Source: Gammaproteobacteria bacterium
GTDB taxonomy: Bacteria > Pseudomonadota > Gammaproteobacteria > JABDBA01
Direction of reading: 5' to 3'
Length of the DNA stretch: 64,000 bases
NCBI GenBank assembly: GCA_013288885.1
Contig: JABDBA010000002.1
Coordinates: 45,930-109,929, forward strand
In this document: one piece after another, positions 1 through 9,446 of the stretch
Layout of the letters: every line of letters begins with the position of its first letter
Numbering within the stretch: position 1 is the first letter of the stretch
Notes under the pieces: model-generated
What the model was told of the DNA's origin: nothing
Database searches by the model: none
Seen by the model: only the letters and a program-made list of their open reading frames with translations
Translations under genes and position numbers: made by a program

Positions 1-257
1 ATTGAAATTTTTCCCAGAGTTAATTTGAAGCTCATTAAAATCGTTCCTGCTGGTGCAGGTTCACACCTAAAAATTTCAGATACTGCTTTATTTGTTATCT
101 GTTTAGATGTTTCTGAAACGCGATCATCGTGGTTTAAATCAGCAATGCTCACCCAATTAAAACCGTCCCCAGAATTTGTCCAATAGACACTACTTTTTGT
201 AGATGGTGTTTTCCCCACTTTATAATTGCTTACATCAGGTAGATGCACCCATTCCCA
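1..257. repeat. Direct repeat, copy 1, inside hsdS (second recognition domain)
   Basis: Bases 1-257 match 862-1118 with only four differences that I count by eye. The offset of 861 bp is a multiple of three, so both copies are read in the same frame. Similarity continues at a lower level to about base 400, through the helical spacer. The repeat probably extends left beyond the window. Confidence 0.9.
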
Positions 258-1436
258 CCCCTTCGGCAAATCAAAAGGCTTTTTCTCATCTCTAATCGAC
301 GGCAGTGGTTTACCTTTCTTAATTTTTCCTTCAGCAACCAACTTCGCTTTTTCAGCCTGTATCCGTTTTAACAATTCACTCGCAGGTTCATCATTCATAT
401 CTTGCGGCACGAGTTTGCCCATCACAGCAAGTTGTAGCACGATTTCTTTGAGGGCGTCGATGCTGGTTTCGGTGGTGAATAAGGTATCGAAATGTGCGGC
501 AATGCGTTGCCAGTTTTCGCTAAATTCTTCTGCGTTTTGTGATTGGGTGAGAGTGCTAAGTAGTTGTTCAACGAGTTTTTCATGCACTTCGGCGGCATTG
601 TTGTGCTGGTTTTCTAGTTGGTCACACAATTCCATTAGTTCACCAACTTTGGCAACGATACGGTGTTGTTCGGCAAGAGGTGGTAGTGGAATTAACAAAC
701 CTGCAATTGATTCCGAATTAAGAGTGTTGCCTTTAATGGCGCTCTTGGAGTTCCCGGCCATTGTACGAGCAGGTAAAACCTTAAATAAAAAATCCTTAAA
801 AATACTTTGATTAGGATAAATTGAGATAATTGCTTCATTATGGAAGGCAGGTTTATCAATGATTGAAATTTTTCCCAGAGTTAATTTGAAGCTCATTAAA
901 ATCGTTCCTGCTGGTGCAGGTTCACACCTAAAAATTTCAGATACTGCTTTATTTGTTATCTGTTTAGATGTTTCTGAAACACGATCATCGTGGTTTAAAT
1001 CAGCAATACTCACCCAATTAAAACCGTCGCCAGAATTTGTCCAATAGACACTACTTTTTGTAGATGGTGTTTTCCCCACTTTGTAATTGCTTACATCAGG
1101 TAGATGCACCCATTCCCAGCTTTTCGGCAAATCAAAAGGCTTTTTTTCATCATTGATTGGTGGCAATGGTTTAGCCTTTTTGATTTTCCCTTCAGCAACT
1201 AACTTCGTTTTTTCAGCCTGAATACGCTTGAGCAATTCACTCGCAGGTTCATCATTGGGATTTTGCGGCACCAATTTGCCGCGCACAGCGAGTTCCAGTA
1301 TTAATTCACGCAATTTTCTGATGCCATACACGCTGGCTGCATTACTTGAGCTGCGGCCACGCCTTGATTTTTTTCCTGTATTGGCTGTTGTCCAAATATC
1401 CAGGTGATCAGTTAACAGTTGTTGTATTGCGGTCAT
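1..1436 (-). CDS. hsdS: Type I restriction-modification specificity subunit HsdS (partial, runs off left edge)
   Basis: The minus-strand frame opens at the ATG at 1436 and stays open to base 1, so the C-terminal part lies outside the window. It overlaps the end of hsdM by 29 bp in another frame, as expected for the last gene of an hsdRMS operon. Visible order: an N-terminal helical part, a conserved region with LRELILELAVRGKLVPQNP, target recognition domain 1 with the typical entry WEWVHLPDVSNYKVGKTPS, a central conserved region with PLPPLAEQHRIVAKV and a long helix, a second LKEIVLQLAVMGKLVPQD block, then the start of domain 2. HsdS binds DNA and selects the site for the HsdM and HsdR partners. 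Oddity: the visible start of domain 2 is almost identical to domain 1 (see the direct repeat), whereas the two domains normally differ. Confidence 0.9.
   Translation of the reverse strand, partial: MTAIQQLLTDHLDIWTTANTGKKSRRGRSSSNAASVYGIRKLRELILELAVRGKLVPQNPNDEPASELLKRIQAEKTKLVAEGKIKKAKPLPPINDEKKPFDLPKSWEWVHLPDVSNYKVGKTPSTKSSVYWTNSGDGFNWVSIADLNHDDRVSETSKQITNKAVSEIFRCEPAPAGTILMSFKLTLGKISIIDKPAFHNEAIISIYPNQSIFKDFLFKVLPARTMAGNSKSAIKGNTLNSESIAGLLIPLPPLAEQHRIVAKVGELMELCDQLENQHNNAAEVHEKLVEQLLSTLTQSQNAEEFSENWQRIAAHFDTLFTTETSIDALKEIVLQLAVMGKLVPQDMNDEPASELLKRIQAEKAKLVAEGKIKKGKPLPSIRDEKKPFDLPKGWEWVHLPDVSNYKVGKTPSTKSSVYWTNSGDGFNWVSIADLNHDDRVSETSKQITNKAVSEIFRCEPAPAGTILMSFKLTLGKIS
862..1118. repeat. Direct repeat, copy 2, inside hsdS (first recognition domain)
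   Basis: Partner of the repeat at 1-257. It encodes the N-terminal part of target recognition domain 1. On the plus strand the identity stops abruptly inside the codons just before the recognition domain, after which the copies diverge as ordinary conserved HsdS spacers do. Confidence 0.9.
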
Positions 1437-2937
1437 GTTTTTTAGCCTTTTTGCTTTCTGGTGGGGATGACAGCGCAACGTTCAAAATATCTTTCAGCTG
1501 TTCACGCAATGCGGCGATATCATTCTGCATGGCGTTGTACTGCGCTAATAGCAACTCAGGGTCATGAATTTCTTGTTCGCCAATATGTGGATTTTTACAA
1601 TCGAGGTTATAATTTCGTGCTTTGATATCTTCAATGCTCAGTTTCCAGGCACGTTCATTTTCCACACGTTTTTTGAAGCTATCTTTTTCTTTACCCCACC
1701 ATGCTGTTTCTGCATCAAACTCTTCAATCTTCATTGGTTTAGTTTTGTTGTAGCTTTTTACACCAGGCGGGTAGGGGTGTTCGTAAAACCAGATGTTCTT
1801 CGTTGGCGTACCTTTAGTGAAAAATAGTAGGTTGGTTTTGATGCCCGTATAAGGGCTAAATACACCATTGGGTAAACGCACGATAGTGTGTAGATTGCAT
1901 TCTTCAAGCAACTTTTCTTTGATGCGTGTTTTAATGCCTTCGCCAAATAGAAAGCCATCCGGTAGTACGACTGCCGCGCGACCACCGGTTTTAAGTAATT
2001 GCATTATCAGCACTAGAAAAAGATCGGCTGTTTCACGTGTGCGAAAGGTAGTAGGAAAATTAGTTTCAATACCATCTTCTTCCATGCCACCGAAAGGTGG
2101 ATTGGTAACAATGATTTCTACACGTTCTTTCGGTGTCCAGCTAATCAAGGGGCGGGCAAGTGTGTTGTCATAACGAATATTGCTAGGTACGTCAATGCCA
2201 TGCAAGATCATATTGGTGATGCATAGCAAATGCGGCATCGGTTTTTTCTCTATACCGAAAATATTAGTTTGCAATTGTGTTTCATCCTCTACCGTTTTCA
2301 CATCTTGTTTACGTATGTGCTCTATGGAACAGGAGAGAAAACCGCCGGTGCCGCAAGCAGGATCCATCACTTTTTCACCCAGGCGTGGGTTAGACATACG
2401 CACCATAAATTCTGTTACTGCACGTGGTGTATAAAATTCTCCTGCATTTCCTGCAGCTTGCAAATCACGGAGTAATTGTTCATACATGTCACCAAATAGA
2501 TGACGTTCTTGCGCTTTATTAAAATCTACGCCTTCCTGAATCTTATTGATTACCTGGCGAATCAATTGGCCAGATTTCATGTAGTTGTAGGCATCTTCAA
2601 ATACAGAACGGATTACGTAAGCGCGTTGATCGTTACCTTTAATTTCCAGTTGCTGTAAACCAGGGAATAAGTCGTTATCGATAAACTGTTTTAATGTATC
2701 GCCGGTGATGCCTTCAGCATCGGCTGCCCAATTGCGCCAGCGGTATTTCTTTGGTAATGGTGATTTATATTTGTCTTGCAACAACTCCCATTCGCTTTCG
2801 CGGTCATCAAATATTTTTAGGAATAACATCCACACTAACTGAGCTAGGCGCTGAGCGTCACCATCTACGCCTGAATCCTTACGCATGATGTCTTGAATGG
2901 ATTTTATAGTGGAAGAAATACTCATAATGTTGACCAT
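1408..2937 (-). CDS. hsdM: Type I restriction-modification DNA methyltransferase subunit HsdM
   Basis: This is the 509-residue modification subunit, which transfers a methyl group from S-adenosylmethionine to adenine N6 at the site chosen by HsdS. The N-terminal helical HsdM domain (about residues 5-150) is followed by the N6-methyltransferase fold. Motif I appears as DPACGTGGF near residue 192 and the catalytic motif IV as NPPFGG near residue 277. The length is normal for the family. The gene starts 12 bp after hsdR ends and overlaps hsdS by 29 bp, so the three are probably one transcript. A second in-frame ATG at 2925 (MSISSTIK) matches the usual family N-terminus and may be the true start. 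No frameshift is seen. Confidence 0.95.
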   Translation of the reverse strand: MVNIMSISSTIKSIQDIMRKDSGVDGDAQRLAQLVWMLFLKIFDDRESEWELLQDKYKSPLPKKYRWRNWAADAEGITGDTLKQFIDNDLFPGLQQLEIKGNDQRAYVIRSVFEDAYNYMKSGQLIRQVINKIQEGVDFNKAQERHLFGDMYEQLLRDLQAAGNAGEFYTPRAVTEFMVRMSNPRLGEKVMDPACGTGGFLSCSIEHIRKQDVKTVEDETQLQTNIFGIEKKPMPHLLCITNMILHGIDVPSNIRYDNTLARPLISWTPKERVEIIVTNPPFGGMEEDGIETNFPTTFRTRETADLFLVLIMQLLKTGGRAAVVLPDGFLFGEGIKTRIKEKLLEECNLHTIVRLPNGVFSPYTGIKTNLLFFTKGTPTKNIWFYEHPYPPGVKSYNKTKPMKIEEFDAETAWWGKEKDSFKKRVENERAWKLSIEDIKARNYNLDCKNPHIGEQEIHDPELLLAQYNAMQNDIAALREQLKDILNVALSSPPESKKAKKHDRNTTTVN

Positions 2938-2949
2938 TTATTAGTAAAG

Positions 2950-5301
2950 TTAGTATTGGGCATAAAGCTTAATTTCTAATTCATGCAGTGCATTGATATA
3001 GGCATTTTTGCCACCAAAAGCAGATACGAGTTCATTGGGTGTGCCCATCTTTTTAAATGGGTCTATAGTAAGTATTTTAATGTCTTCAATATTTTCAATG
3101 CTGGTATCAGCATATTTGTCCAGTAAGCTTTCTAATACTTTGCGAGCCTGTTCACCATATTTAGTAAAATAGTTGCGTTTCCTTACTTGTTCTGCGCGTT
3201 CGCGACGGGTTAGAGGCGGTTGATCAAAGGCGACGTGGCATATCAAATCGAAGGCATCGAAATCTTTGCCTACTGTTTCAGCAAGTGCTTCTAATAATAC
3301 TCCATGTTCTTCAAGTTCACGCAGTATTGACGTTTTGCGTTCGCTTTTAGTCCAGCATTTCAAAAATTGATCAAGCGATTGGTAATCTTTTCTGACTGTA
3401 TGGCGAGTATAGTCTTTGAGTGATTCAGTGATCAGTTTACCGTCGGATCCATAATACTGCACGCGTTCAGCAATGACGTGAACTTCTACATCACCGATGA
3501 TATATTTTGGATGTTTGGTATTATTGCTATCTTCAAAGTCGCTGCTATCTGAACCGTCTGCTGTGGTGCTAGTGTTTTCTGACGCATCATTATCCGGTGG
3601 TACGGGTGTCTCATCGCCTTTTGGCTCATAAATCATTACTGGCTCACCATCAAAGGCAGGATCTGCAAACAGCTCAGTCGCTTTTTTAAAATCCATGATG
3701 GTAAACCAGAATTTATCGTAATCTTCATTGATGCGAGTGCCGCGCCCAATGATTTGTTTGAACTCGGTCATAGATTTAATGTGTTGATCTAGCACTATTA
3801 ATTTGCAGGTTTGGGCATCTACACCTGTCGACATAAGTTTAGATGTAGTAGCTATTACTGGGTAACGTTCTTCTGGATTGATAAAGTTATCTAATTCGGC
3901 TTTACCTTCGAGCTCGTCGCCTGTGATGCGCATCACATACTTGCGGTTTTCCTTTACTCGTTCAGGATTTAGATTTACCAAAGCTTGGCGCATACGTTCT
4001 GCATGATCAATATCATCGCAAAATACGATAGTTTTAGCATAGGGATCAGTTGCTGTTAGAAATTGAGTGATTTTTTTAGCTACCAATTCAGTGCGCTTTT
4101 CCAATACTAATGTTCGATCCATATCAGTCTGATTGTAAATGCGGTCTTCAATTAGTTGACCATGTTTATCAGTTTGGCCTTTGCTTGGGCGCCAGCCTTG
4201 CAGGTCTTTGTCAATGTCGATGCGAACGACTTTATATGGTGCTAGAAAACCATCCTCTATGCCTTGTTTTAATGTGTAGGTATAAACTGGCTCGCCGAAA
4301 TAATAAATGCTAGAAACATCTTTTGTTTCTTTCGGTGTAGCAGTTAACCCTATATGTGTCGCTGAAGAAAAATATTCCAAGATTTCGCGCCAGGCGGAAT
4401 CTTCTGCCGCACTGCCGCGATGACATTCGTCGACCACAACCAGATCAAAGAAATCACGCGAGAATTGTTTATAGATATTCCGTTCTTCTTCATTGCCAGT
4501 GACAGCTTGATATAACGATAAATAAATCTCGTAGCTTTTGTCGATTTGGCGCTTACTGATTTTAGTCATCGCCTTGCCAAATGGTTTGAAATCATTGTTT
4601 TTAGTTTGATCAATCAGAATGTTGCGATCTGCCAAAAAGAGAATACGTTTTTTGGCGCCAGATTTCCAAAGTCGCCAGATGATTTGAAATGCGGTATAGG
4701 TTTTGCCCGTACCAGTTGCCATCACTAGCAAAATGCGTCTTTGATTTTTCGCTATTGCTTCTACTGTATTGTTGATGGCATTGATTTGATAATAACGTGG
4801 ACTCCGATCTGTGCCATCATTGTGATATGACATTTCTACTGCATGACGTGCATCAGCTGTTTCAAGTCCTTTCCATTGGCAATAGCGTTGCCAAAGTTCA
4901 TCAGGAGACGGAAAAGCTCCTAAAGCTAACTCTTGTTCCATTTTCTCAGAGAGCCCAGTACGGTCATGTAAGTGAAATGCATCACCATTGGAGCTGAATA
5001 CAAACGGTACGCCGAGAGTTTCAGCATAGTTAAGTGCTTGTTGCATACCAGCACTCACGCTGTGATTATTGTCTTTCGCTTCGATTACTGCTAGCGGGAT
5101 ATTCGATTTGTAATAGAGGATATAATCAGCGCGTTTTTGTTCACCGCGAGTATGCAGCTTGCCGCGCACAATAATGCGTCCTTTAGTAAAAGTTACCTCT
5201 TCACGTATCTGGCTGTGGAGATCCCACCCCGCCGAGATAATAGCAGGAGTAATGTACTTGGAGCAGATATCGCGTTCGGAGAGGTTTTTCTTGTCAATCA
5301 T
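2950..5301 (-). CDS. hsdR: Type I restriction enzyme subunit HsdR (endonuclease/translocase)
   Basis: This 783-residue subunit pumps DNA using ATP and cleaves it. An N-terminal PD-(D/E)XK nuclease region is visible near residues 50-75 (ADYILYY, then IEAKD). Two helicase domains follow, with Walker A ATGTGKT near residue 193, the DEAD-like motif VVDECHRG near 287, the TATP motif and the late helicase motif IGRGTR. The C-terminal part resembles the EcoEI-type R subunit. The size fits the EcoAI/EcoEI class rather than the longer EcoKI class. It is the first gene of the operon. The ATG at 5301 is used because no convincing upstream alternative exists. All motifs are intact, so the enzyme is probably active if HsdS is functional. 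Confidence 0.93.
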   Translation of the reverse strand: MIDKKNLSERDICSKYITPAIISAGWDLHSQIREEVTFTKGRIIVRGKLHTRGEQKRADYILYYKSNIPLAVIEAKDNNHSVSAGMQQALNYAETLGVPFVFSSNGDAFHLHDRTGLSEKMEQELALGAFPSPDELWQRYCQWKGLETADARHAVEMSYHNDGTDRSPRYYQINAINNTVEAIAKNQRRILLVMATGTGKTYTAFQIIWRLWKSGAKKRILFLADRNILIDQTKNNDFKPFGKAMTKISKRQIDKSYEIYLSLYQAVTGNEEERNIYKQFSRDFFDLVVVDECHRGSAAEDSAWREILEYFSSATHIGLTATPKETKDVSSIYYFGEPVYTYTLKQGIEDGFLAPYKVVRIDIDKDLQGWRPSKGQTDKHGQLIEDRIYNQTDMDRTLVLEKRTELVAKKITQFLTATDPYAKTIVFCDDIDHAERMRQALVNLNPERVKENRKYVMRITGDELEGKAELDNFINPEERYPVIATTSKLMSTGVDAQTCKLIVLDQHIKSMTEFKQIIGRGTRINEDYDKFWFTIMDFKKATELFADPAFDGEPVMIYEPKGDETPVPPDNDASENTSTTADGSDSSDFEDSNNTKHPKYIIGDVEVHVIAERVQYYGSDGKLITESLKDYTRHTVRKDYQSLDQFLKCWTKSERKTSILRELEEHGVLLEALAETVGKDFDAFDLICHVAFDQPPLTRRERAEQVRKRNYFTKYGEQARKVLESLLDKYADTSIENIEDIKILTIDPFKKMGTPNELVSAFGGKNAYINALHELEIKLYAQY

Positions 5302-5351
5302 GGGGCTATCAATTCCATGTTAGTGAATATGTTCCCGATTTATCAGAAACC

Positions 5352-5376
5352 AAAAAGCCCTCATTTACAAGGGCTT
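5352..5376 (-). terminator. Rho-independent terminator of ssrA
   Basis: Read on the minus strand, AGCCCT and AGGGCT form a 6-bp stem around a short loop, followed by a run of T. It lies about 25 bp after the tmRNA 3' end and before the hsdR start. Confidence 0.75.
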
Positions 5377-5398
5377 CTGAATGATTCTTAAAACTTTT

Positions 5399-5780
5399 TG
5401 GTGGAGGCGGCGGGAATCGAACCCGCGTCCGTAAGCACGTTACCTAAGCCACTACATGTTTAGTCAAGTCTTCAATTTAATCAGCTAACTTCCGGCTGAC
5501 AGGAGGTTAGTCAACGAGCCTGTCTAAGGATTTAACGGCCCTATCGCAGGCGGATAGAACCACGATCTTGTGAGGTTATGACCATGGTTTACAGCGCACA
5601 AGCACGTCGTAAACCACGGCGCTTTAACGTTTCTTAGGCGTTAACGACAGCTAGGTCGCTGTCAGCGGTATACTTGGTATCATTTGCAAGTATAATTTGC
5701 AGCTTTTTTTACGAGGCTAGCTAACATCCTCGACATGCGTCTTAAGGCTCTGCAACCCACGTCGAAACCAGGTCGCCCCC
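5399..5780 (-). ncRNA. ssrA: tmRNA (ssrA)
   Basis: Transfer-messenger RNA of about 382 nt, which rescues stalled ribosomes together with SmpB. The 5' end GGGGGCG (minus strand from 5780) pairs with CGCCTCC before the 3' ACCA, forming the tRNA-like acceptor stem with one G-U pair. The T arm GGTTCGATTCCCGC and an encoded CCA end are at 5399-5425. The 5' region carries the conserved tract CTGGTTTCGACGTGGG. A resume codon GCA at 5687 opens the tag reading frame. SmpB is encoded 2.4 kb away on the same strand, separated by an ankyrin gene. Confidence 0.95.
5634..5687 (-). other. tmRNA tag-peptide reading frame
   Basis: From the GCA resume codon the frame reads ANDTKYTADSDLAVVNA and then UAA. The AND start is typical for gammaproteobacteria. 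The 17-residue length and the VVNA end are unusual beside the short tags ending in LAA. An alternative GCA 13 nt upstream runs into a stop after six codons, which supports the chosen resume codon. Confidence 0.8.
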
Positions 5781-5789
5781 CTATCTTTA

Positions 5790-5795
5790 ATTATA
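5790..5795 (-). promoter_or_regulatory. ssrA promoter -10 box
   Basis: TATAAT on the minus strand, 9 nt before the tmRNA 5' end, as expected for the start of transcription. No clear -35 box is visible; the candidate hexamer 17 bp upstream (GAGATT) is weak and lies in the 3' end of the ankyrin gene. Confidence 0.65.
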
Positions 5796-5825
5796 CACCA
5801 AAGCCGCCTGAAAATCTCTCTTTTA

Positions 5826-8078
5826 TTAGTAAGGTTTCGGAGTGGAAGAGGCCGATGATCCGGCCATTTTGGCAGATGTAGATGCGGTTATGGGTAAAGC
5901 GCCACTTTTGCCATTAGGGGGTTTTTTGCTAGCAATAAGTACTTTTACTGACGACGCATCAGCCGATTTTTCATCAAAGGATGTTTTTTTTGCTTCTGCT
6001 TTTTTAACAAGTTCAGAATCTGGCGCTAAATATTTCCTTCGAATTAATAAACATGCATCAATAGCCTGATGTGCCACAGCTTTGTTGTTAAGTTTGTAAC
6101 ATGTGCTGGCAAGGTTGTAATTTGCCGCTGCCAAATCGAGATTCCATGTTCTAATATTGGGGTAAGTTAAAAGAATTTCTGATAGTTTATTTTGTGCAGT
6201 CATAAAATAGTCCAAAGCTCTTTTAAGTTCTCCTTGATCAGTGGCTTCCTTACCTAATTGATTAAAATGGTGTGCGATTGAACATGCATCCATGTGCATA
6301 AACAAATCATGGAGATTGGTTATGACTATATTTGTTTGATTTTCTGTAGTTTTATGGGTTAGGGTTAGGCGAGGATATTTTTGTTTGCAATGAGTTAAAA
6401 CTTTATCTGCTGTTTCTCGATCAACCATTGTAAGTGACGCTGTAGTGAAGTTTTCATCACATATCCATGGAGCAGTAGGGGGTTCAAAAAGATGCTGTAA
6501 TAGCTTGATCATCTTTTTTTTGCAATCATCTTTTGCTTTCTGAAAATCCACCTCGCGTGTATAAATATAAGGGGGGTTAAAATCGCCGGTGGTATCATCA
6601 CCTTCACTTTTTGCAACGCGAACCACACCGAATTCGTTTCCTATACCATGCTTGCAGGATGATGTTTTTAGCATTGATTTGTTAGTTTGTGGTTTTATTA
6701 AAAGAGGCATACAAGCAGTGCGGCGGATCATATAATTAACTAAATGTGCGGTTATTTCCTCGTTTTTTTGTTCAATGGCCATATCCAGTGCTGTTTTGCC
6801 ACTTATATCTCTTATCGAAATTTGAATCCCATTATTTAATAAATAAAGCACGATATAAACGTTGTCGGCGGCTACAGCATGGTGCAATGCTGTGCGTCCG
6901 TCTTCTGTTACATGGTTAATATCTGTAAATAAGGGTTCAGCCCATTCTAATAAATACATTAAAGTTTTTATGTCATTAGTTTTGGCTGCTTCAATAAACA
7001 AATCGGCAGGCTTAGTATGAGAAAGCTTTTTGGGTTTGGTGGGAATGTAACCGAGTTGTTCTAGCCTTGAACGGAGGGCGCTAGGAACAAAGAATACTTT
7101 TACTCCAAATACATCAATTATTTCTTCTTTGCCATATTTTATGTGATAAATAACAAACTTTCGATCGACATCAACAGGGTATTCTACTTTTATACCCATG
7201 GCTGGCGCGAATATCTTTACTAAATCGCCGCAATATAAAGCCGAAGGAATCTCCCGGTTTTTTTTGTCAAATCTTGCGGGGTAAGTATTCCAATACCGAT
7301 TGCTATAAGGATAGCCGACTAAAGTACTGGCAACAGGGTTAGCAGAAATAAATAATAATTGGACGGAATAATCCAATCCTTCGCATTCAACCAATATGTG
7401 GGTCACGTTTGCCGTTTGAAATTGGTCTTTTAGTTCCGGCGGATAACATCTATATCTCTCTACCTCTTCTTTTGGAGGTAGGTCAGCAAAATAACTGGGT
7501 AAGGTACGGTATTTAAGACCATCAACGGAAGTTCCTTCTTTTTCTATGTCTAGCGAATACTCTCCTCCTTTTCTAGAAACTTCTGGAGATTCTTCTACTA
7601 TTAAACCGCCGTGTATACCTAAACATTCGCCTTCTTTTCCTGAAACGTAGTAAGCAGCAATGCCGAATTGCTTATTGTTCGGATCAGCATGTGCATTAGC
7701 CAATATAAAACTTTGTGGCATGGCATTGGTAGTTAATGTTGTTATAAGTTCTTCGTTTAATATTTCAATGAGTTTAGGTTTTATTTGGTTAGGAGGTAAA
7801 TCTTTAAGATGCGCAAAACGTTGCATTTTTAAAAGAGTTGCAATATTACCATGAGGAATATTTATAATTTTGGGTTTTTGGGGCGGGTTTCCCGATGTGG
7901 TTACCAGTCCTTTGATTAGTTGACAAGGTAATTCGGGTGCGACAATGGATTGGCATCCAGGAGTTCCTGGTATTCGATCAAGGATTTTAAAACCTTCCGG
8001 TCTGCCGCCGACTTTTTCATAGAATGGGTCGTTGCCCTCGAAAACGGCTGTAACAGATTCTTTTTGATCGTTGAACAT
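5826..8078 (-). CDS. Ankyrin-repeat protein with TPR-like C-terminal region; candidate effector
   Basis: 750 residues. About 380 N-terminal residues match no family I recognise. Ankyrin repeats follow around residues 385-460, with TEDGRTALHHAVAADN and ISGKTALDMAIEQKN as the clearest units. A helical, TPR-like region at about 600-700 contains LDLAAANYNLASTCYKLNN. The tail is S/A/K/P-rich. There is no signal peptide or membrane segment, so a Sec-independent route would be needed if it leaves the cell. It sits between smpB and ssrA, which are usually close neighbours, so it looks like an insertion. Upstream, a TTTAATTTT-type half-site precedes CATAAT, a weak version of the promoter layout found at other accessory genes here. 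The effector role is inferred only from architecture and context. Confidence 0.75.
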   Translation of the reverse strand: MFNDQKESVTAVFEGNDPFYEKVGGRPEGFKILDRIPGTPGCQSIVAPELPCQLIKGLVTTSGNPPQKPKIINIPHGNIATLLKMQRFAHLKDLPPNQIKPKLIEILNEELITTLTTNAMPQSFILANAHADPNNKQFGIAAYYVSGKEGECLGIHGGLIVEESPEVSRKGGEYSLDIEKEGTSVDGLKYRTLPSYFADLPPKEEVERYRCYPPELKDQFQTANVTHILVECEGLDYSVQLLFISANPVASTLVGYPYSNRYWNTYPARFDKKNREIPSALYCGDLVKIFAPAMGIKVEYPVDVDRKFVIYHIKYGKEEIIDVFGVKVFFVPSALRSRLEQLGYIPTKPKKLSHTKPADLFIEAAKTNDIKTLMYLLEWAEPLFTDINHVTEDGRTALHHAVAADNVYIVLYLLNNGIQISIRDISGKTALDMAIEQKNEEITAHLVNYMIRRTACMPLLIKPQTNKSMLKTSSCKHGIGNEFGVVRVAKSEGDDTTGDFNPPYIYTREVDFQKAKDDCKKKMIKLLQHLFEPPTAPWICDENFTTASLTMVDRETADKVLTHCKQKYPRLTLTHKTTENQTNIVITNLHDLFMHMDACSIAHHFNQLGKEATDQGELKRALDYFMTAQNKLSEILLTYPNIRTWNLDLAAANYNLASTCYKLNNKAVAHQAIDACLLIRRKYLAPDSELVKKAEAKKTSFDEKSADASSVKVLIASKKPPNGKSGALPITASTSAKMAGSSASSTPKPY

Positions 8079-8154
8079 AGGTTATTTTACGTTTAATAAT
8101 TTGGAGGGGCATTATGCATTAAAATTAAAGAAAAGGTAAATGATTAAACAATAA

Positions 8155-8631
8155 TTACCGTTTCCGCAGCAACCGCTCCTTCTGCCGCTTCCAATCCTGC
8201 TCTTTTTCGCTTTCGCGTTTGTCGTGGGTTTGCTTGCCCTTGGCGAGGGCGATTTCCAGTTTGACGTGGTTTTTCTTCCAGTACATTTTGAGGGGGATTA
8301 AGGTATAACCCTTACGTTCGACGCTGCCATAGAGCTTATTCAGTTCGCGCTGGTTCAGCAGTAATTTTCGGGTGCGGGTAGGGTCGGCGTAAATATGGGT
8401 AGAAGTGGTGTTTAAGGGGCTGATATGTGACCCCAGCAGCCACGCTTCGCTGTTTTTCAGCAATACGTAGCTTTCGGTCAGCTGTACCTTACCGGCGCGC
8501 AGGCTCTTCACTTCCCAGCCTTGCAGGACTACCCCGGCCTCGAAGCGTTCTTCGATAAAAAAGTCGTGCGTAGCCCGTTTATTCAAAGCGATGGTGGAAT
8601 TGCTATGGGGGGCTTGTTTTTTGTTGCTCAT
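8155..8631 (-). CDS. smpB: SsrA-binding protein SmpB
   Basis: 158 residues, the normal length. SmpB binds the tRNA-like part of tmRNA and brings it to stalled ribosomes. Recognisable blocks are [31 protein letters not shown] and ESYVLL near the N-terminus, and the basic C-terminal tail [19 protein letters not shown] that reaches into the mRNA channel. The ATG at 8631 (MSNKKQAP) is chosen because the upstream in-frame codons overlap ratA and lack similarity. The start codons of smpB and ratA are only 21 bp apart and face away from each other, so their promoters must lie within the opposite gene or overlap. Confidence 0.96.
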   Translation of the reverse strand: MSNKKQAPHSNSTIALNKRATHDFFIEERFEAGVVLQGWEVKSLRAGKVQLTESYVLLKNSEAWLLGSHISPLNTTSTHIYADPTRTRKLLLNQRELNKLYGSVERKGYTLIPLKMYWKKNHVKLEIALAKGKQTHDKRESEKEQDWKRQKERLLRKR

Positions 8632-8652
8632 ATTGTGCATTATACTGACCCT

Positions 8653-9090
8653 ATGCCAATAATCCATCGTACACTTCAAGTTCCTTACTCCGTTAGCCAA
8701 ATGTATGCATTGGTTAATGCGGTGGAAGACTATGCCGAATTTTTGCCCTGGTGCAAAGAAAGCAAAGTTTTAAGCCGTGACGAAGACGAAGTCCATGCCA
8801 CATTGACCTTAGCAGGCGGCGGTTTTCAAAAATCGTTTACCACTTGCAACCGTATGCAATCCGAAAAAATGATCGAAATCCGCTTAGTACATGGGCCATT
8901 TAAACAGCTCGAAGGCTTTTGGCGTTTTGAAAATATCGATGAAAATAGCTGTAGCATTACGCTCGATCTCGAATTTGAATTCTCCAACATGCTGCTGGGT
9001 TTAGCGTTTGGCCCCGTGTTTCAACAAGTGGTGGAATCGCTCACCGATGCATTCTCAGAGCGGGCCAAAGAGATTTATGGTTGCCGTTGA
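8653..9090 (+). CDS. ratA: Type II toxin-antitoxin family RatA / ubiquinone-binding START-like protein
   Basis: 145 residues of the SRPBCC (START-like, COQ10/RatA) family. In Escherichia coli this protein is linked to inhibition of 70S subunit association; related proteins bind ubiquinone. Visible signatures are [28 protein letters not shown] near the N-terminus (a family hallmark around residues 10-38) and the closing helix [16 protein letters not shown]. The ATG at 8653 (MPIIHRTL) gives the normal length. It diverges from smpB and overlaps ratB by 14 bp, the same arrangement as in E. coli. Confidence 0.93.
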   Translation: MPIIHRTLQVPYSVSQMYALVNAVEDYAEFLPWCKESKVLSRDEDEVHATLTLAGGGFQKSFTTCNRMQSEKMIEIRLVHGPFKQLEGFWRFENIDENSCSITLDLEFEFSNMLLGLAFGPVFQQVVESLTDAFSERAKEIYGCR

Positions 9091-9370
9091 AATTGCTTAC
9101 GCCACATCTACGCAACAAGTAATTATCCCTCTTGCGGTTAGTGCTACCTGCACCGTAGCCGATGCCATCGCGCAATCGGGTATTTTACAGCAATTCCCAG
9201 AAATCGATTTAGCTGTCAATAAAGTTGGGATTTTCAGCAAAATGACAGCATTAGATACCATTGTAAAAGAAGGCGATCGTGTCGAGATTTATCGACCATT
9301 GCTGATGGACCCTAAACTCGCCCGCAAATTAAGGGCGCAGAAGCAGAAGAAAATAGGGGTCAGATCTTGA
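9077..9370 (+). CDS. ratB: RnfH/RatB family small ubiquitin-like protein
   Basis: 97 residues, beta-grasp type (UPF0125/RnfH). Typical features are [16 protein letters not shown] at the start, VNKVGIFSKM in the middle and GDRVEIYRPLLMDPKLARKLRA at the end. The start at 9077 lies inside the end of ratA, so the two are translationally coupled. The last residues GVRS and the stop codon are encoded by the palindromic repeat that begins at 9354, so the native C-terminus has been trimmed or extended by that element. The precise role of the family is unclear. Confidence 0.9.
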   Translation: MVAVEIAYATSTQQVIIPLAVSATCTVADAIAQSGILQQFPEIDLAVNKVGIFSKMTALDTIVKEGDRVEIYRPLLMDPKLARKLRAQKQKKIGVRS

Positions 9371-9446
9371 CTTGCTACATGCTTGGAAATTGTAGAGTTC
9401 AAATAGTTAGTTACTTAGCATGTAGCAAGTCAAGATCTGACCCCTA
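9354..9446. repeat. Family 1 palindromic element, copy A
   Basis: A perfect 30-bp inverted repeat (9354-9383 with 9417-9446) around a 33-nt loop. Each arm contains GGGGTCAGATCTTGACTTGC. It lies exactly between the convergent ratB and bamE genes and contributes the stop codon of ratB and touches that of bamE. Other full copies are at 13602, 21952 and 36175. Confidence 0.95.

Noticed and set aside
226..1047. Plus-strand open frames opposite hsdS
   Set aside because: They lie antisense to an HsdS frame that is open throughout and carries clear family motifs; their composition is that of a reverse reading.
5826..8078. Possible SET-like methyltransferase domain in the N-terminal part of the ankyrin protein
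   Set aside because: A few glycine and asparagine positions looked suggestive, but the required NHxxxPN and YG motifs are not there.
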